Shown one piece after another: positions 1 to 6,620 of a stretch of DNA of 8,669 nucleotides. Location of the stretch: the NCBI GenBank assembly GCA_016875645.1, contig VGPE01000111.1, positions 1-8,669 of the forward strand, in the 5' to 3' direction. Every line of letters starts with the position of its first letter. Position 1 is the first letter of the stretch. The notes beneath the pieces are model-generated. The model had not been told where the DNA came from, did not search any database, and worked only from the letters and a program-made list of their open reading frames with translations. Made by a program: the position numbers and the translations under genes. The stretch comes from Chloroflexota bacterium. Lineage in GTDB: Bacteria; Chloroflexota; Limnocylindria; Limnocylindrales; CSP1-4.

Positions 1-1288
1 CGGGCGTCCCGAGGCCGCGCACCAGGTCCAGATAGGGCACGACCGCAGCTTCCCAGTTGTAGCGGACCCGAGTCACCGCCAGGCAGCGCCGGCGCATCGC
101 CTCCCGCTCCGCCGGCGGCGCCTCCAGGATCTCGCGGAGGCCGCGGGCCAGGTCGCCGGGGTCGCCCGGGTCGGCGATCGCACCCAGCCGGTCGGCCTCC
201 ACGATGGCGCGCATGACCTCGAGGTCCCGACCGAGGACGACCGGGGTGCCCGCGGTCAGGCTCTCCCAGAACTTGTTGGGTGTGGACAGCCGCTGGTTGA
301 GGGAAAGGGCCGGCACGGCGATCACCGACACGTCGGCCGAGGCCGTCCAGGCCGGGACGTCGTCGGGGTGGACGGGCGGCAGGGTGTAGTGGCGGCCGCG
401 GAAGCGCGGCTCGGCATCCCGTGCCCGGAGCCGGTCGGCCCACGCCCCGAAGCCGAGCATGACCAGCGCAGCGTCCTCGAGGCGCAAAACCGCCTCGGCC
501 GCTTCCTCGAGGCCTCGCTCGCGCCCGAGACGGCCGAGGAACAGCACGATCGAACGCTCCGGCGGGATGCCGGTGGCGGCGCGGATCAGGTCGGGACGCA
601 CGTCGGGGACGTCCCAGCGCGGCTGGCAGTTCAGGAGGACGGTCGGCGGCGTCCGGAGGCGCCAGCTGCGTGCCAGGTGGTCGGCAATCGGCTGGTTCAC
701 CGTCACGATCGCGTCGGCGCGGCGGACCCATCGGCGCTCCCGCCAGCGGTACCAGCGCACCAGGGGCGCGGGTACGTCGTCGTAGTTGTTGGACTCCAGG
801 ATGACGTCGATCACGTCGTAGATCACCCGGCCCCCCCGGCCGGCGCGACGAGCGGCCCGAGCGAGCTCCAGCGCCACGGGCACGGTCAGGATCCCGAACG
901 CGTGGTACAGGTCCGCGGGCGCAACGCCCGCGTCCCCACGGAGCGTGGCCCACCAGCCACGCACGTGGGCCGGCCAGCCCAGCGCGGTCAGCACGGGCCG
1001 GAGCCCTCGCCGCACGAATCGCCCGATCCGACCCAGCGGCATCCGGCGCATCGACGGCTCGCCACCGGTCGCGTCCACGGCCCAGCCGGCCCATCGCCCG
1101 GTGGGACGGTGGCGACGGGTCAGCATCGGCCCATCGCGCTCCTCGACCGGTTGCCCGATCCTGCTCGTGGCGGCGATCTCCACCTCGTACCCGGCGTCGG
1201 CAAGGCTCCGGGCCACACGCAGTCCACGCGAATACGGCGCCGCCGAGTTGGCGATCAGCAGGACCGCTCGGGGTCGGGCACCGCTCAC
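1..1288 (-). CDS. GT4-type (GT-B fold) glycosyltransferase, 3' end cut by window edge
   Basis: Reading the minus strand from the GTG at 1288 gives an uninterrupted frame of 429 residues that runs off the left edge; comparison with its neighbours suggests only some 10-25 residues are missing. It is a third member of the tandem set. Recognisable parts are PYSRGLRVARSLADAGYEV (18-36) in the acceptor domain, LYHAFGI (127-133), IYDVIDVILESNN (156-168) and VTVN (195-198). The donor domain has FLGRLGRERGLEEA (250-263), MLGFG (277-281) and LSTPNKFWESLTAGTPVV (334-351), and a YNWE motif (410-413) lies near the end. It is the most diverged of the three: Trp replaces Phe in NKFWE, and LGRLGRERG replaces the GGF-type loop. 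Its linker is short, with no clear membrane segment. It probably uses a different donor or acceptor from its neighbours, but which cannot be told from the sequence. Confidence 0.88.
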   Translation of the reverse strand, partial: MSGARPRAVLLIANSAAPYSRGLRVARSLADAGYEVEIAATSRIGQPVEERDGPMLTRRHRPTGRWAGWAVDATGGEPSMRRMPLGRIGRFVRRGLRPVLTALGWPAHVRGWWATLRGDAGVAPADLYHAFGILTVPVALELARAARRAGRGGRVIYDVIDVILESNNYDDVPAPLVRWYRWRERRWVRRADAIVTVNQPIADHLARSWRLRTPPTVLLNCQPRWDVPDVRPDLIRAATGIPPERSIVLFLGRLGRERGLEEAAEAVLRLEDAALVMLGFGAWADRLRARDAEPRFRGRHYTLPPVHPDDVPAWTASADVSVIAVPALSLNQRLSTPNKFWESLTAGTPVVLGRDLEVMRAIVEADRLGAIADPGDPGDLARGLREILEAPPAEREAMRRRCLAVTRVRYNWEAAVVPYLDLVRGLGTP

Positions 1289-2628
1289 CACAACCTCCCC
1301 GTCAGGCGGCCGTACTCGTCCAGGAGCAGCGCCAGCTGGCGCTCCCAGTTGTAGGTTTCGTGGGCGGCAGCAAGGGCGCGCCGGCCGACCGCCTCCCGCT
1401 CCTCCTCCGACGCCAGGATCTCGCGCAGCGCCCCCGCGATCGCGGCCGTGTCCGTGGGGTCCACCAGCAATCCGGCCCCGGACTCGCGCACGATCCCGGC
1501 CATGCCCGGCAGGTCGCTCGCGACGACCGGGACGCCTGCGGCCATCGCCTCGAACAGCTTGTTGGGAGTGGTCAGGCGATGGTTCAGGGTTGATGGCTGG
1601 ATCGGCATCGCGACCACGTCGGCGCTGGCCACCCACGCGAGCAGCTCGTCCGGCGGTACGGCCGGCAGGATCCGAACCCGGCCGCCCGTCGCCGGATCGC
1701 CTGCGCGCCGCTCCAGGTCGACCTGCAGGGAGCCGTACCCCATCAGCACCAGCACCGCGTCAGGCACGGACGCGATCGCCTCGATCAACTGCTCGATCCC
1801 CCGATCACGAGAGAAGCCGCCCTGGTACAGCACGACCCGCTCCGACGACCGCAGTCCCAGCGCATCGTGGAAGCGCCGCTCGCGTGGATCGGGCGGCACG
1901 AAACGGTACGAGCAGTTGAGCACGATCAATGGCGGCGGCACGCCCCAGCGGCTTGCCATGACCTCCGCGTACGGGCGGTTGACCGTGACCACGCGATCTG
2001 CACGGCGCGCCCAGCCGCGCTCCCAGCGACCGATGAGGGCGCGCACCGGGCGCGGCAGCCGGGCGAGGTTGCCCGCGTCGACATAGATGTCCCGGGCGTC
2101 GTAGACCACCGGCGCCCGGTGCCGGCGGCCCAGGTCGAGTGCGACCGGGATGCCCATGTACGCCATGCCGTGGTAGAGGTCCGCAACGGGGGCCGCGGCG
2201 CGGGTGTTCCGGACCTGGGAGCGAACGACCAGGACGATCGAGGCGAGGCGGAACGTCGCGTCCTTCGCACGGCGCAAGCGCCCGAGCGTGCCGCTCCGGC
2301 CAGCCGCGACCGGCTCGTCCGGAGTGGGCGGTCGCGCCTTGGGAGGCGTGCTCATCCCGGTGGCGGGCTCCGTCGCGCGACGCCGGCGGACGAAGCGGAG
2401 CATCGGCTGCACCAGGTTCGCTCCCGGCAGCCCGTTCCGTGCCGACACGCGGATCCGCCGGATCCGGTACCCGGCCGGATGGACCTCGTCCTCGGCCAGG
2501 CCGACCCGCCAGCGGGCCATCACGGTCACCTGGTGCCCGCGGGCGAGGACGCCGGTCGCGATGCGGTACGTCCGCGAATCGAACTCCGCCGTGGTCGGCA
2601 GGACGAGGACCAGGTGCTGTGACGTCAT
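1285..2628 (-). CDS. GT4-type (GT-B fold) glycosyltransferase with a basic, Pro-rich linker
   Basis: A 447-residue glycosyltransferase expected to extend the same glycan as its neighbours in the cytoplasm or at the membrane surface. The N-terminal domain begins at LVLVLPTTAEFDSRTYRIAT (6-25). An arginine- and proline-rich, low-complexity linker covers about residues 78-123 and is followed by a short amphipathic stretch (125-138). The pattern then resumes with LYHGMAYM (151-158), YDARDIYVDAG (176-186) and VTVN (214-217). The donor domain contains LYQGGFSRDRGIEQL (267-281), MGYGS (296-300) and TTPNKLFEAMAAGVPVVASD (353-372), ending in a YNWE motif (426-429). Residues from about 325 to 379 are roughly three-quarters identical to the preceding gene product, so the two are paralogues. 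The ATG overlaps the preceding stop (ATGA); only a weak, distant GGAG precedes it. The substrate is unknown. Confidence 0.9.
   Translation of the reverse strand: MTSQHLVLVLPTTAEFDSRTYRIATGVLARGHQVTVMARWRVGLAEDEVHPAGYRIRRIRVSARNGLPGANLVQPMLRFVRRRRATEPATGMSTPPKARPPTPDEPVAAGRSGTLGRLRRAKDATFRLASIVLVVRSQVRNTRAAAPVADLYHGMAYMGIPVALDLGRRHRAPVVYDARDIYVDAGNLARLPRPVRALIGRWERGWARRADRVVTVNRPYAEVMASRWGVPPPLIVLNCSYRFVPPDPRERRFHDALGLRSSERVVLYQGGFSRDRGIEQLIEAIASVPDAVLVLMGYGSLQVDLERRAGDPATGGRVRILPAVPPDELLAWVASADVVAMPIQPSTLNHRLTTPNKLFEAMAAGVPVVASDLPGMAGIVRESGAGLLVDPTDTAAIAGALREILASEEEREAVGRRALAAAHETYNWERQLALLLDEYGRLTGRLW
1294..1300 (-). promoter_or_regulatory. Shine-Dalgarno site for the third glycosyltransferase
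   Basis: GGGGAGG on the minus strand lies 5 nt before the GTG at 1288, which overlaps the preceding stop as GTGA. An in-frame GTG one codon earlier (1291) would be only 2 nt from the site, so 1288 is the better start. Confidence 0.7.
1491..1656 (-). repeat. Segment homologous at DNA level to 2888-3053
   Basis: Gap-free partner of 2888-3053 at an offset of 1397 nt, coding for the equivalent donor-domain core of the second glycosyltransferase. The third gene (1-1288) has only a short, more diverged match in the region encoding its STPNKFWE motif. Confidence 0.7.
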
Positions 2629-4097
2629 CCGGCCCGGGTCGCTCCAGCGGGCGCAGCGATGCCCGCCGCCGCGCCGGCGGATCGCGCCAGGTCGTCGTAG
2701 AGGGCCACCAGCTTGGCCGACTCGCCCTCCCAGTTCCAGCGTTCATGCGCAGCGGCGAGGCACCGCCGGCGGAGGTCCGCGCGCTCCTCTGGCGAGCGCC
2801 TGACCACCCGCCGGATCGCGTCGGCCACGGAGATCACCGACGCGGGGTCGCACAGCTCACCGAGCGGGCCGGCCGGATCATCGATCACGATCCGCCGCAT
2901 TTCAGGGAAGTCGCTGGCCACCACGGGCACTCCCGCCGCGAGGCACTCGAACAGCTTGTTCGGCGTGGAGAGCCGGTGGTTCAAGGTGGATGCCTGGATC
3001 GGCATCACGCCGACGTCGGCGTCCACCACCCAGGCGAGCAGCTCGTCCGGCGGAACCGCGGCCAGGACGTGCAGGCGACCCCCATAGCGCGGGTCCGCGG
3101 CCTGCTCCACCAGCCACTCGCGGCGGCTGCCGTATCCCATGAAGACCGCGTGCACACCCTCGAGCCCTGGCTCAAGGATCGCGCCGGCCAGCTCCTCGAG
3201 TCCGCGATGGGCGGAGAAGCCGCCGTGGTAGAGCGCGATCGGGGCGTCCGGTCCAAGTCGGAGCGCCCGGCGCATCCGTAGCTCCGCCACGGCTGGCGGC
3301 TCCCAGCGCGAGGGGCAGTTGTGCACAACGACGGTCCGGCACGGCCGGTAGCGGCGCTCCAGCTCCTCCTCGAGGGAGGGGTTGACCGTCACCAGCGCCG
3401 CCGCGCGGCCGACCCAGCCTCGCTCCACGCGACGAAGCAGCGCACGACCCCACGCAGCGCGGTGCACGTTGGAGCCGGACTCGAGGAAGATCTCGTGGCT
3501 GTCGTACACGATCGATCGACCGGGCCCCTGGAGCTCCGCTGCGTACACGGCCCCACCGAGAGCGGTCAGGTCGTGGCCATGGAAGACGTCGGCCGGCGGG
3601 GCGGCGCGCGCTGCTTCCCTGCCCCAGCGGTGGATGACGAATCGCCAGCGCCAGAGCCAGTCGGCGGTGACTCCACCGATCACGCGCTTGCGGCGGAACA
3701 CCCACGCCACGAGTCTGAGCACGCCCTGGATCGGGCCCCAGACGAGCAGCACCAGGGCCAGGCCCAGCGCCAGCAGCGCGTTGACCAGGCTCCGGGGGAG
3801 CTTCTTGAACGCGTTCCGCCAGCGGAACACCAGCCAGCGGAAGACCCAGCCCTTGACGCGCCACGGGTACCGCAGCCAGGCGATGTAGCGGGTGTAGCGG
3901 GCGCGGGTCACGGCCAGCGGGACGTGGACGATCTCGAAGCCGTCGCGCTCCTCGCGCTCGACCACCTTGGAGCGTCGGTCTGTGGGCAGCGCCATGATGC
4001 TGACCTGGTGGCCCGCGGCCGTGAGCGCGCCGGCCTCGCGCAGGACGCGCGCGTCGGTGCGGCAGTCGTTGTAGACGAACATCACGACGCGGCTCAC
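2625..4097 (-). CDS. GT4-type (GT-B fold) glycosyltransferase with a hydrophobic membrane-associating insertion
   Basis: A 490-residue glycosyltransferase, probably adding one sugar from a nucleotide donor to a lipid-linked glycan at the inner face of the membrane. The N-terminal half begins with the YNDCRTDARVLREAGAL pattern (9-25) typical of GT4 acceptor domains. Residues 70-160 hold 11 tryptophans and many arginines around a hydrophobic stretch at about 103-133, which looks like a membrane anchor or hairpin. The sequence then resumes with FHGHDL (172-177), YDSHEIFLES (198-207) and VTVN (236-239). The donor domain has ALYHGGFSAHRGLEEL (288-303), MGYGS (320-324) and STPNKLFECLAAGVPVVASD (377-396). 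The usual first Glu of EX7E is replaced, as in its two neighbours. The GTG start overlaps the epimerase stop, and the stop overlaps the next start. Donor and linkage cannot be read from sequence. Confidence 0.9.
   Translation of the reverse strand: MSRVVMFVYNDCRTDARVLREAGALTAAGHQVSIMALPTDRRSKVVEREERDGFEIVHVPLAVTRARYTRYIAWLRYPWRVKGWVFRWLVFRWRNAFKKLPRSLVNALLALGLALVLLVWGPIQGVLRLVAWVFRRKRVIGGVTADWLWRWRFVIHRWGREAARAAPPADVFHGHDLTALGGAVYAAELQGPGRSIVYDSHEIFLESGSNVHRAAWGRALLRRVERGWVGRAAALVTVNPSLEEELERRYRPCRTVVVHNCPSRWEPPAVAELRMRRALRLGPDAPIALYHGGFSAHRGLEELAGAILEPGLEGVHAVFMGYGSRREWLVEQAADPRYGGRLHVLAAVPPDELLAWVVDADVGVMPIQASTLNHRLSTPNKLFECLAAGVPVVASDFPEMRRIVIDDPAGPLGELCDPASVISVADAIRRVVRRSPEERADLRRRCLAAAHERWNWEGESAKLVALYDDLARSAGAAAGIAAPAGATRAG
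2888..3053 (-). repeat. Segment homologous at DNA level to 1491-1656 (paralogous glycosyltransferase domain)
   Basis: This stretch of the first glycosyltransferase gene aligns without gaps over 166 nt to 1491-1656 in the second. The pair includes an identical 20-mer (3034-3053 and 1637-1656) and the shared CTGGATCGGCAT block. It encodes the donor-binding core from PPDELLAW to PVVASD. It reflects gene duplication or conversion rather than a mobile repeat. Confidence 0.7.
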
Positions 4098-5200
4098 ACG
4101 CCGACCTCCGGCGCGACCCCGGCCAGCGCAGCGCTGATCCGCTCCCCCGCTCCGACCGGCCGAACCGCCACCGTGCGCGCCCGATTGACCGCGGCGTCGA
4201 CATCGCCCAGCGGTGCCAGCCGCGCCAGCGACTCCCAGGCGGCGTGCGAATCCAGCCCGATCACCACGCTGCGCCCGCCAGAATCGGCGACGCTCTCCAC
4301 CCACTCGGTGGTGCCCCGGAGGACCAGGCACGGCACGTGCAGCCACGCGGCCTCCCGCTGGACCCCACCCGAATCGGTGAGCACAGCGCCCGCGTGCAGC
4401 TGCGCAGCGATGGACGAGCGATAGCCCAGCGGGTCGATCACCTCCACGTTGCGCGGGATGGGGGCGCCGAGACCGTCGAGCACCGCCCGGGTGCCCGGGT
4501 GCAGCGCCAGGATCACCGGCCGTTCGGGCCGCGCGACGTCGCCCAGGAGCGCCAGCCACGCCCGGACTGCTTCGGGCGTGCGGTTCTCGGCCCGATGGAT
4601 CGTCGCGAACAGGTAGGTGCCTGAATGGCGTCGGTCGGGCACCCCCGCTTCCGGCTCGCGGACCTCGGGCACGATGCGGGCGACCAGGTCCTGCATCAGA
4701 TCGCCGACGAGATGGACGCCCTCGGTGATGCCCTCGGCGCGCAGGTCGGCGACCGCGGTCGGCGTGGGCGCGAATAGCCAGCGCGAGAGGTGGTCGGCCA
4801 CGACCCGGTTCACTTCCTCGGGCATCGTCCGATCGAAACTGCGCAATCCGGCCTCGACATGGGCGACCGGGATGCCGAGCTTCGCCCCGGCCAGCGCGCC
4901 TGCCAGCGTGGAGTTGGTGTCGCCGACGACCAGCACCGCGTCGGCCCGGGCGGCCGCCAGCAATGGCTCCAGGGCCAGGAGCATGCGGCCGATCTGCTCG
5001 ACCCCGCTCCCGCCGCCGATGCCGAGCGAGTGGTCCGGCTGCGGCAGGCCGAGCTCCGCGAAGAACGCACCGGCGAGCGCGTCATCCCAATGCTGGCCCG
5101 TATCGACGAAGACCTCCTCGTGGCGCCGCCGGAGGGACGGCTGGAGCGCCGCGAGCTTGATCAGTTGCGGACGGGTGCCGACGACGGTGGCGATCCGCAC
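4094..5200 (-). CDS. wbpI: Non-hydrolysing UDP-sugar 2-epimerase (WecB superfamily, WbpI-like)
   Basis: This cytoplasmic enzyme inverts C2 of a UDP-N-acetylated sugar; here the likely reaction is UDP-GlcNAc3NAcA to UDP-ManNAc3NAcA. I set the start at the GTG at 5200, 4 nt after the dehydrogenase stop, giving 368 residues that begin with the GTRPQLIK strand as in relatives of about 370 residues. An ATG at 5272 would add 24 unconserved residues and a 68-bp overlap. Family residues are present: Arg10, Lys15, Asp94, Glu116, Glu128, His202 in the HRAEN motif, and the UDP-binding DSGGVQREA (276-284). From memory, PQxIK near the start, SFxxxMPEE at 121-129 and TEWVE (298-302) resemble WbpI more than WecB, where the last is TERPE; this is not an alignment result. 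A plain UDP-GlcNAc 2-epimerase (WecB/MnaA) remains possible. Confidence 0.88.
   Translation of the reverse strand: MRIATVVGTRPQLIKLAALQPSLRRRHEEVFVDTGQHWDDALAGAFFAELGLPQPDHSLGIGGGSGVEQIGRMLLALEPLLAAARADAVLVVGDTNSTLAGALAGAKLGIPVAHVEAGLRSFDRTMPEEVNRVVADHLSRWLFAPTPTAVADLRAEGITEGVHLVGDLMQDLVARIVPEVREPEAGVPDRRHSGTYLFATIHRAENRTPEAVRAWLALLGDVARPERPVILALHPGTRAVLDGLGAPIPRNVEVIDPLGYRSSIAAQLHAGAVLTDSGGVQREAAWLHVPCLVLRGTTEWVESVADSGGRSVVIGLDSHAAWESLARLAPLGDVDAAVNRARTVAVRPVGAGERISAALAGVAPEVGV
4105..4109 (-). promoter_or_regulatory. Shine-Dalgarno site that sets the start of the first glycosyltransferase
   Basis: A perfect GGAGG on the minus strand lies 7 nt before the GTG at 4097. That GTG overlaps the epimerase stop as GTGA. 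The site argues against the far upstream in-frame ATG at 4559, which would lie deep inside the epimerase gene. Confidence 0.75.
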
Positions 5201-5204
5201 GCCG

Positions 5205-6620
5205 TCAGCTGCCGGCGGTTGCCTGCACGCCGACGCCGTGGTAGGCGACCCCGACGGGAAGGGCGACATCACGCAGGCTGTTGCGCCCGTCGAACACGAG
5301 CTCGAGCTCCGGGAACCAGCGGAAGTCCAGGTCGCGGAAGCGCGCGTCGGCCGTCTGGGTGACGATCACGCGCGCGTCGCTGGGCGATCCCCACGACCAC
5401 GGCCGGGCGCCCGAGCGAGCGATCTCGTCGTCCGTGAGGAGCGGGTCCCAGGCGGTCACGGTGGCGCCGTGGAAGGCGAGACGCTCGATCAGCGGCAGGG
5501 CCCGGGAGTACGCGAGCTCATGCACGCCCTCGCGGTACGTCAGGCCGAGGACGAGGACCGGAACGCCATCGAGGCCGCCCAGCGCCCGCTGCATCGCCCG
5601 GATCGCGATCCCGATCTGGCCGTCGTTGACCCGGCGGGACAGTCCCACCAGCTCCATTTCCGGTGCCCGGCTCAGCAGGAAGTGGGGGTAGACCGGGATG
5701 CAGTGGCCGCCCACCCCCAGGCCCGGCTGATGGATGTGGCTGTAGGGCTGGGTGTTCGCCGCCTCGATCACCTCCTGGATGTCCACCCCCACCCGATCGG
5801 CGTAGCGCGCGAACTCGTTGGCGAGGGCGATGTTGACGTCGCGGTACGTGGTGTCGGCCAGCTTGGCGAACTCGGCGGCCTCGGCGGCGCTCATCGGGAT
5901 CACCTCGGCATCGAGCACGGACGCGTAGAAGGCGACTGCTCGATCCGTCGACGCGGCGCCGATCCCGCCGACGAGTTTCGGATATGCCGCGAGGTTGCGG
6001 AAGACCGCACCGCTGTACAGGCGCTCCGGCGAGAAGGCAACGAAGAACGCCCGGTCCGGCTCAAGGCCCGAGACCTCGGCGAGGCGCGGGGTGAACCGGT
6101 TGCGAGTGTCGCCCACGGGCAGCGTGGTCTCGAAGACCACGAGCGAGCCCTCGTGGATGCCCGGTGCGACGGCGTCCACGGCGCCGTCCATGGAGCGGTA
6201 GTCGGGCTGCTGCTCGTCGTCGAGCATGACCGGGACGATGATGACAACGACGTCGCTCGTGGCCGCTGCGGCCCCGGCATCGGTGGTTGCGGTCAGGCGG
6301 CCTGCCGCCCAGGCCGAACGCACCGCCTCGGCCAGGCCGGGCTCCTCGGTCACGTGCGAGCGGCCCTCGTTGATCGCGGCGACCACGTGCTCCTGCACGT
6401 CCACCGCGGTCACGTGCCAGCCATGGTTGGCGAATTGGGCCGCCAGCGGCAGGCCCATCTTGCCGGCACCGACGACGGCGACGCGGCCGGCCGTCCCCGG
6501 CACACCGCGCCACGGTTTCACCGATAGCGCTGGCGCGTGATGGCAGGCGTTGGGCGCGACCTCGATGGAGCCGCCCAGCATGTTCGAGGCGCCCCCGAGG
6601 CGCGGCCGGGTGGCCGTCAT
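5205..6620 (-). CDS. wbpA: UDP-N-acetyl-D-glucosamine/mannosamine 6-dehydrogenase (WbpA/WecC family)
   Basis: A UDP-glucose/GDP-mannose dehydrogenase family protein of 471 residues that performs the two-step NAD-dependent oxidation of the C6 alcohol of a UDP-N-acetylhexosamine to the carboxylate. The N-terminal Rossmann motif is GAGKMG (51-56). The central domain has FSPERLYSG (196-204), Lys253 in AEFAKLAD, and the stretch YRDVNIALANE (259-269) typical of the N-acetylhexosamine dehydrogenases. The catalytic cysteine is Cys307 in GVGGHCIPV, and the C-terminal domain opens with LVLGLTYREG. I chose the ATG at 6620 because it overlaps the upstream stop (ATGA) and has a GGAAG site. This leaves about 45 residues before the Rossmann strand, longer than usual, and the open frame continues further upstream only as a shadow of the previous gene. 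Context points to UDP-GlcNAc as substrate (WbpA); UDP-ManNAc (WecC) is the alternative. Confidence 0.92.
   Translation of the reverse strand: MTATRPRLGGASNMLGGSIEVAPNACHHAPALSVKPWRGVPGTAGRVAVVGAGKMGLPLAAQFANHGWHVTAVDVQEHVVAAINEGRSHVTEEPGLAEAVRSAWAAGRLTATTDAGAAAATSDVVVIIVPVMLDDEQQPDYRSMDGAVDAVAPGIHEGSLVVFETTLPVGDTRNRFTPRLAEVSGLEPDRAFFVAFSPERLYSGAVFRNLAAYPKLVGGIGAASTDRAVAFYASVLDAEVIPMSAAEAAEFAKLADTTYRDVNIALANEFARYADRVGVDIQEVIEAANTQPYSHIHQPGLGVGGHCIPVYPHFLLSRAPEMELVGLSRRVNDGQIGIAIRAMQRALGGLDGVPVLVLGLTYREGVHELAYSRALPLIERLAFHGATVTAWDPLLTDDEIARSGARPWSWGSPSDARVIVTQTADARFRDLDFRWFPELELVFDGRNSLRDVALPVGVAYHGVGVQATAGS

Noticed and set aside
368..1919. Overlapping plus-strand open frames (368-1354 and 945-1919)
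   Set aside because: The minus strand reads a continuous glycosyltransferase here with clear motifs; the plus-strand products are compositionally biased and unrecognisable.
2139..3281. Plus-strand open frame of 380 codons across the junction of the first two glycosyltransferases
   Set aside because: Translation is Arg/Pro/Gly-rich and motif-free, and it spans two real genes on the other strand.
4098..4559. Upstream in-frame extension of the first glycosyltransferase
   Set aside because: The extra 154 residues lie inside the epimerase gene and are low-complexity; GGAGG 7 nt before the GTG at 4097 fixes the start there.
5201..5272. ATG at 5272 as epimerase start
   Set aside because: It adds 24 unconserved residues and overlaps the dehydrogenase by 68 bp; the family normally begins directly at the strand before GTRPQ, matching the GTG at 5200, although no clear ribosome site precedes it.
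4617..6527. Long plus-strand open frame (636 codons) antisense to the epimerase and dehydrogenase genes
   Set aside because: It lies opposite two strongly supported genes; its translation is low-complexity, rich in Arg, Ala, His, Asp and Val, with no recognisable domain. This is the usual antisense shadow in GC-rich coding DNA.
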